Assembly: GCA_965233665.1 (NCBI GenBank)
Contig: CBDDTG010000005.1
Span: forward strand, 62,001-126,000
Direction: 5' to 3'
Length of the DNA stretch: 64,000 nucleotides
From: Bacterioplanes sp965233665
GTDB lineage: Bacteria > Pseudomonadota > Gammaproteobacteria > Pseudomonadales > Oceanobacteraceae
Under the pieces are notes generated by a model, which had not been told where the DNA came from, made no database searches, and was given only the letters and a program-made list of their open reading frames with translations. This document shows, in pieces, positions 60,174 to 64,000 of this stretch. Numbering within the stretch: position 1 is the stretch's first letter; each line of letters begins with the position of its first letter. The translations under genes were made by a program, and so were the position numbers.

Positions 60174-61856
60174 ATGAGCAGTTTTGATTACATTATTGTC
60201 GGTGCTGGCTCTGCTGGTTGCGTACTGGCCAACCGTTTAACGGAAAACCCAGATAACCAAGTGTTATTGATTGAAACCGGTGGCAGCGATAAAAGCATTT
60301 TTATTCAAATGCCAACGGCGCTGTCGATCCCGATGAACACCAAAAAATACGCTTGGCAGTTTCATACTGAGCCGGAGCCGTATCTCGATAACCGTGTTAT
60401 GCATTGCCCACGCGGCAAGGTGCTGGGCGGCTCGTCATCCATTAACGGCATGGTGTACGTGCGCGGACATGCGCGCGATTTTGATGAATGGGCAGATCAG
60501 GGCGCCGATGACTGGGATTACGCCCATTGCTTGCCGTATTTTCGCAAAGCCGAAACCTGGGCCTTTGGTGGTGATGACTACCGCGGTGACAGTGGCCCGT
60601 TAGGGGTGAACAACGGCAATAACATGAAAAACCCTCTGTACAAGGCCTTTATCGACGCGGGGCAGCAGGCGGGTTATGCGTTTACCGATGATTACAACGG
60701 CAAGCAGCAAGAAGGCTTTGGTGCCATGCATATGACGGTCAAAAATGGCCTGCGCTGGTCAACCGCCAATGCTTATCTGCGCCCTGCGATGCAGCGCTCT
60801 AACCTGACGCTGGTCACCAAAGCGCAGGTCGAAAAAGTGCTGTTAGACGGCAAAAAAGCCACCGGCGTGCGCTACCGTCGTGCAGGTAAAACCGAACAGG
60901 TACAGGCGCGCAAAGAAGTGATCTTATCGGCAGGCCCGATTGGCTCGCCGCATATTTTGCAATTGTCTGGCATTGGCAATGCCGATGTGCTTAAGCAAGC
61001 AGGCATTGAAGTCAAACATGAGCTGCCAGGAGTGGGTGAAAACCTGCAGGATCACTTGGAGTTCTATTTTCAGTTCCGCTGCAAACAGCCCATCACTCTT
61101 AATGGTGAGCTGAGCTTGTGGCGCAAGTTTTTGATTGGCACGCGCTGGATTCTGACACGCCAAGGCTTGGGCGCCACCAATCACTTTGAATCCTGCGGCT
61201 TTATTCGCTCGAAAGCGGGCGTTGAATGGCCAGATTTGCAGTACCACTTTTTGCCTGCCGCCATGCGCTACGATGGCCGCGCGGCCTTTGATGGTCATGG
61301 TTTTCAGGTGCACATTGGTCATAACAAACCCAGCAGTCGTGGCCGTGTGCACGCACTTAGCAGCAACCCGGAAGATCATCCGTCGATTTTGTTTAACTAT
61401 TTGCAGACCGAGCAAGATCGTGAAGGTTTCCGCGATTGCGTGCGTTTAACGCGTGAAATTATCAACCAACCGGCGATGGATCCTTACCGTGACGGCGAGA
61501 TTCAGCCCGGTGAGCAGGTGCGCACGGATGAAGAAATAGACGCGTTCGTGCGCGCCAATGTCGAAAGTGCTTACCACCCATCGTGTACCAATAAAATGGG
61601 ACGCGATGACATGGCCGTCGTCGATTCACAGACGCGCGTACATGGCATTGACGGCTTGAGGGTGGTGGACTCGTCCATTTTCCCAACCATTCCCAACGGC
61701 AACCTCAACGCCCCCACTATTATGGTGGCTGAGCGCGCCGCAGATTTAATCCAGAACCACACAGCTCTGGCACCCAGCCAGGCGGAAGTTGGCATGGAAG
61801 CCGACTGGAAGAATAAGCAACGGAACCAATCCCCCAACAGAGTCTTTGAACACTGA
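60174..61856 (+). CDS. betA: Choline dehydrogenase
   Basis: The 560-residue GMC flavoenzyme has the FAD site FDYIIVGAGSAGCVLANRL near residue 4, the GMC signature PRGKVLGGSSSINGMVYVRG near 80 and the second signature GPIGSPHILQLSGIG near 250. The active-site His-containing block YHPSCTNKMG lies near 465. It oxidises choline to betaine aldehyde at the membrane. The ATG at 60174 has GAGG 5 nt before it; a GTG in frame lies two codons earlier. Confidence 0.96.
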   Translation: MSSFDYIIVGAGSAGCVLANRLTENPDNQVLLIETGGSDKSIFIQMPTALSIPMNTKKYAWQFHTEPEPYLDNRVMHCPRGKVLGGSSSINGMVYVRGHARDFDEWADQGADDWDYAHCLPYFRKAETWAFGGDDYRGDSGPLGVNNGNNMKNPLYKAFIDAGQQAGYAFTDDYNGKQQEGFGAMHMTVKNGLRWSTANAYLRPAMQRSNLTLVTKAQVEKVLLDGKKATGVRYRRAGKTEQVQARKEVILSAGPIGSPHILQLSGIGNADVLKQAGIEVKHELPGVGENLQDHLEFYFQFRCKQPITLNGELSLWRKFLIGTRWILTRQGLGATNHFESCGFIRSKAGVEWPDLQYHFLPAAMRYDGRAAFDGHGFQVHIGHNKPSSRGRVHALSSNPEDHPSILFNYLQTEQDREGFRDCVRLTREIINQPAMDPYRDGEIQPGEQVRTDEEIDAFVRANVESAYHPSCTNKMGRDDMAVVDSQTRVHGIDGLRVVDSSIFPTIPNGNLNAPTIMVAERAADLIQNHTALAPSQAEVGMEADWKNKQRNQSPNRVFEH

Positions 61857-61873
61857 GCAGGAGAAGCAAAACA

Positions 61874-62803
61874 ATGAAAATGAAATCACTGGTACTGAGC
61901 GCTGCAATCATGCTGCCGATGGCGGCCCAAGCGGAACCGGAGCAATGCAACACGGTGCGTTTTTCTGACGTTGGCTGGACGGACATTACGGCCACCACCG
62001 CGTTGGCGTCTGTGGTGTTGGAATCCATTGGCTATCAGGCAGAAACTCAGATGCTGTCCGTGCCGGTGACTTACAAGTCACTGGAAAACGACGACATCGA
62101 TGTATTCCTGGGCAACTGGATGCCAACCATGGAAGGCGATATCAAAAAATATCGCGAAGCTGGCACGGTGGATACCGTGGTGAAAAACCTGGAAGGCGCG
62201 AAATACACCCTAGCGGTGCCTAAATACGTCTACGATGCCGGTGTTAAAACCTTTGCTGATATCGTCAAGCATGCCGACAAGTTTGATAGCAAAATCTACG
62301 GCATTGAGCCTGGCAACGATGGCAACCGCCTGATTCAGCAAATGATCGATCAAAATGCCTTTGGTTTAAAAGGCTTTGAGGTGGTGGAATCCAGCGAAGC
62401 TGGCATGTTGTCGCAAGTGAAGCGCAGCACTCGTCGCGATAAGTGGATTGTTTTCCTGGGTTGGGAGCCACACCCAATGAACAGCAACTTTGAATTGGCA
62501 TACCTCGAAGGTGGTGACGACTTCTTTGGCCCTAACTTGGGCGGTGCCAGCGTTTACACCAATACTCGCCAAGACTACGTCGATGCTTGCCCAAATGTTG
62601 GTCGCTTGCTGACCAACATGACCTTTACCTTGGAAATGGAAAACGAGGTCATGGGTGCCATCTTAGACGGCGGCAAAAAACCAGAGCAAGCTGCTCGTGA
62701 TTGGCTCGCCGGTAACAGCGACGTGTTGAATCGCTGGTTAGAAGGCGTGACCACCAGTGACGGCAAGCCCGCGCTGAAAGCCGCCGTTGCTGCGCTGGAC
62801 TAA
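61874..62803 (+). CDS. choX: Choline ABC transporter substrate-binding protein
   Basis: The 309-residue precursor has a signal peptide (MKMKSLVLSAAIMLPMAAQA), then CNTVRFSDVGWTDITATTALASVVLESIGY and VFLGNWMPTMEGDI, typical of ChoX/CbcX. Its aromatic residues would form the cage for the trimethylammonium group. It is periplasmic and lies 17 bp after betA in the same operon. A strong hairpin follows before choW. Confidence 0.93.
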   Translation: MKMKSLVLSAAIMLPMAAQAEPEQCNTVRFSDVGWTDITATTALASVVLESIGYQAETQMLSVPVTYKSLENDDIDVFLGNWMPTMEGDIKKYREAGTVDTVVKNLEGAKYTLAVPKYVYDAGVKTFADIVKHADKFDSKIYGIEPGNDGNRLIQQMIDQNAFGLKGFEVVESSEAGMLSQVKRSTRRDKWIVFLGWEPHPMNSNFELAYLEGGDDFFGPNLGGASVYTNTRQDYVDACPNVGRLLTNMTFTLEMENEVMGAILDGGKKPEQAARDWLAGNSDVLNRWLEGVTTSDGKPALKAAVAALD

Positions 62804-62830
62804 TCCTATCCCTATCGTGTTTGACTACCA

Positions 62831-62854
62831 ACCGACCCTGGCAACAGGGTCGGT
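62831..62854 (+). repeat. Intercistronic hairpin between choX and choW
   Basis: ACCGACCCTG (62831-62840) is perfectly complementary to CAGGGTCGGT (62845-62854), loop GCAA. No T-run follows, so full termination is unlikely. Such stems after binding-protein genes often protect the upstream mRNA so that more binding protein than permease is made. Confidence 0.7.
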
Positions 62855-62863
62855 CATTATCCT

Positions 62864-63694
62864 ATGAATGAATATAAATTGCCGTTGGGCGACTACCTCG
62901 AACTGTTTTTCGATTGGCTGATTGATAATGCCTCCGGCTTTTTTGATGTCATTGCCGAGAGCCTCGAATGGCTTCTTCTTATCTCTACCGATGGTCTTAG
63001 CTGGATTCACCCCTTAGCTTTTACCATCGCCTTGAGTGCATTCGCCTATTGGCGTCAGCGCTCGATTTCTTTGACTGCATTCACGGCCTTGTCGCTATTG
63101 CTGATCTGGAACTTGAATTACTGGCAAGAAACCATGGAGACCTTATCTCTGGTGCTCTATGCCACTTTGATGTGTGTGTTGATTGGCGTGCCCGTGGGCA
63201 TTTACGCGGCTCATAAACCACGTGTTTACAGCGCGTTGCGGCCAGTGCTGGATTTGATGCAAACCGTGCCGCCGTTTGTGTATTTGATCCCAACCCTGAC
63301 CTTATTTGGTCTCGGAGTTGTGCCGGGTTTGATTTCTACCATTGTCTTTGCCATTGCGGCCCCCATTCGTCTGACTTACTTGGGTATTTCTGAAGTGCCC
63401 AAAGAAATGTTGGAAGCGGGCGAGAGCTTTGGTGCCACGCGCTCGCAGTTGTTATGGCGCATCGAGCTGCCAGCGGCGGCATCTAGCATTGCCGCCGGTA
63501 TTACCCAGTGCATTATGTTGTCTTTATCGATGGTGGTGATTGCTGCTCTGGTGGGTGCGGATGGCTTGGGCAAACCCGTTGTGCGAGCGCTAAATACCGT
63601 AGATATTGCCAGCGGTTTTGAAGCTGGTTTGGCCATTGTGTTGTTGGCCATTGTGTTGGACCGTTTATGTAAACCACGCCCACAGGAGGCTTGA
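62864..63694 (+). CDS. choW: Choline ABC transporter permease
   Basis: The 276-residue protein has an amphipathic N-terminus and about six membrane spans. The coupling-loop EAA motif is in EVPKEMLEAGESFGATRSQLLWRIELPAA, as in the ProW/ChoW family. It forms the choline channel in the inner membrane with ChoV and ChoX. The choV start lies 2 bp after its stop. Confidence 0.93.
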   Translation: MNEYKLPLGDYLELFFDWLIDNASGFFDVIAESLEWLLLISTDGLSWIHPLAFTIALSAFAYWRQRSISLTAFTALSLLLIWNLNYWQETMETLSLVLYATLMCVLIGVPVGIYAAHKPRVYSALRPVLDLMQTVPPFVYLIPTLTLFGLGVVPGLISTIVFAIAAPIRLTYLGISEVPKEMLEAGESFGATRSQLLWRIELPAAASSIAAGITQCIMLSLSMVVIAALVGADGLGKPVVRALNTVDIASGFEAGLAIVLLAIVLDRLCKPRPQEA

Positions 63695-63696
63695 TT

Positions 63697-64000
63697 ATGA
63701 TCCGTATTCAATCGCTGGACGTGGTATTTGGTGAGCGTCCTGAGCCGGCTTTGCCCCTCATCGATGCGGGTAAAGATCGCGAACAAATTCGCAATGAAAC
63801 TGGCTTGGTGGTCGGTGTTAGGCAAGTCAATTTGGAAGTCGCCAAGGGCGAGATTTGCGTATTGATGGGCTTGTCTGGTTCGGGTAAATCCAGTTTACTG
63901 CGCTGTGTCAACGGCTTAAACCCGGTTGCCCGAGGCAGTGTTGAAATTCAAGTTAATGGTAAATGGGTAGATTTTGTACAGGCGTCGGCGCAGCAGCAGC
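63697..64000 (+). CDS. choV: Choline ABC transporter ATP-binding protein (partial)
   Basis: The first 101 codons are present and the gene continues beyond the window. It starts MIRIQSLDVVFGERPEPALPLID and has Walker A MGLSGSGKSSLLRC near residue 60. ACAGGAGG lies about 7 nt before the ATG. As the ATPase of the ChoXWV importer it would energise choline uptake; the Walker B and signature motifs lie outside the window. Confidence 0.93.
   Translation, partial: MIRIQSLDVVFGERPEPALPLIDAGKDREQIRNETGLVVGVRQVNLEVAKGEICVLMGLSGSGKSSLLRCVNGLNPVARGSVEIQVNGKWVDFVQASAQQQ

Noticed and set aside
1..64000. tRNA, rRNA, CRISPR arrays, prophage, toxin-antitoxin or known defence genes
   Set aside because: Looked for in the intergenic gaps and protein list; none found.

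Overview
The window is 64 kb of chromosome from a gammaproteobacterium, most likely a marine, heterotrophic member of the Oceanospirillales/Pseudomonadales side of the class. The reasons are the order csiV-mfd-gap-nqrABCDEF (the arrangement I remember from Pseudomonas), a Na+-pumping NADH:quinone reductase, osmoprotectant genes (betIBA-choXWV), a branched-chain keto-acid dehydrogenase operon, DcaP/OmpW/Gram-negative porins, and families typical of the class (YaaA, ZapE, BolA, DUF2789, TIGR03643). The sequence is densely coding, with short intergenic gaps and few mobile sequences. I found no rRNA, tRNA, CRISPR array, prophage or integron. The only transposon-like sequence is one non-coding MITE-like element.

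Layout. 0-1.5 kb: yaaA and an overlapping YajG-like lipoprotein gene. 1.5-5.9 kb (minus): mfd-csiV. 6-7.4 kb: a long-form glyceraldehyde-3-phosphate dehydrogenase. 7.8-13.7 kb: the complete nqrABCDEF operon, closed by a strong terminator and lacking apbE and nqrM. 13.9-21.8 kb: delta-9 desaturase, SDR, a small conserved protein, a saccharopine-dehydrogenase-like enzyme, LysR regulator, YtcJ-like lipoprotein amidohydrolase, DUF599 and a membrane-anchored FKBP. 22.0-26.3 kb: a branched-chain amino acid catabolic operon, Leu/Val dehydrogenase plus E1alpha, E1beta and E2. 26.9-27.2 kb: MITE-like element. 27.2-31.7 kb: DUF2789, a front-end-type desaturase, an AraC regulator and FadD. 31.8-33.6 kb: a sensor protein whose kinase domain looks degenerate. 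34-39.7 kb: ompW with a textbook Anr/FNR site, folE-cls under a palindrome matching the LitR/PplR light-regulator consensus, murI, a diguanylate cyclase and PPK2. 39.8-45 kb: small housekeeping and conserved proteins. 45.1-46.5 kb: a Pho-box-controlled PstS-like/OmpA fusion. 46.6-50.9 kb: DcaP porin, acs and a CrbR-like response regulator. 51-53.5 kb (minus): cysDN. 53.6-57.6 kb: hydrolase, zapE, a porin and a solute-binding protein. 58.1-64 kb: betIBA-choXWV, cut off in choV by the window edge.

How the genes work together. Energy metabolism is represented by gap, the Na+-NQR complex and acetate activation by Acs with a nearby CrbR-type regulator. Lipid metabolism includes two desaturases, FadD and cardiolipin synthase. 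Osmoadaptation couples choline import (ChoXWV) to glycine betaine synthesis (BetBA) under BetI. Phosphate physiology appears twice, as PPK2 and the Pho-box SBP-OmpA fusion.

I did not find a clearly new multi-gene system. The observations I value most are the probable light-responsive operator upstream of folE-cls, the Pho-boxed PstS-OmpA fusion, the kinase-dead-looking sensor, the foldback MITE, a dispersed intergenic repeat, and a leader before the branched-chain amino acid operon that can fold in two exclusive ways. Functions are assigned from sequence reading and memory of families; no database search was run.
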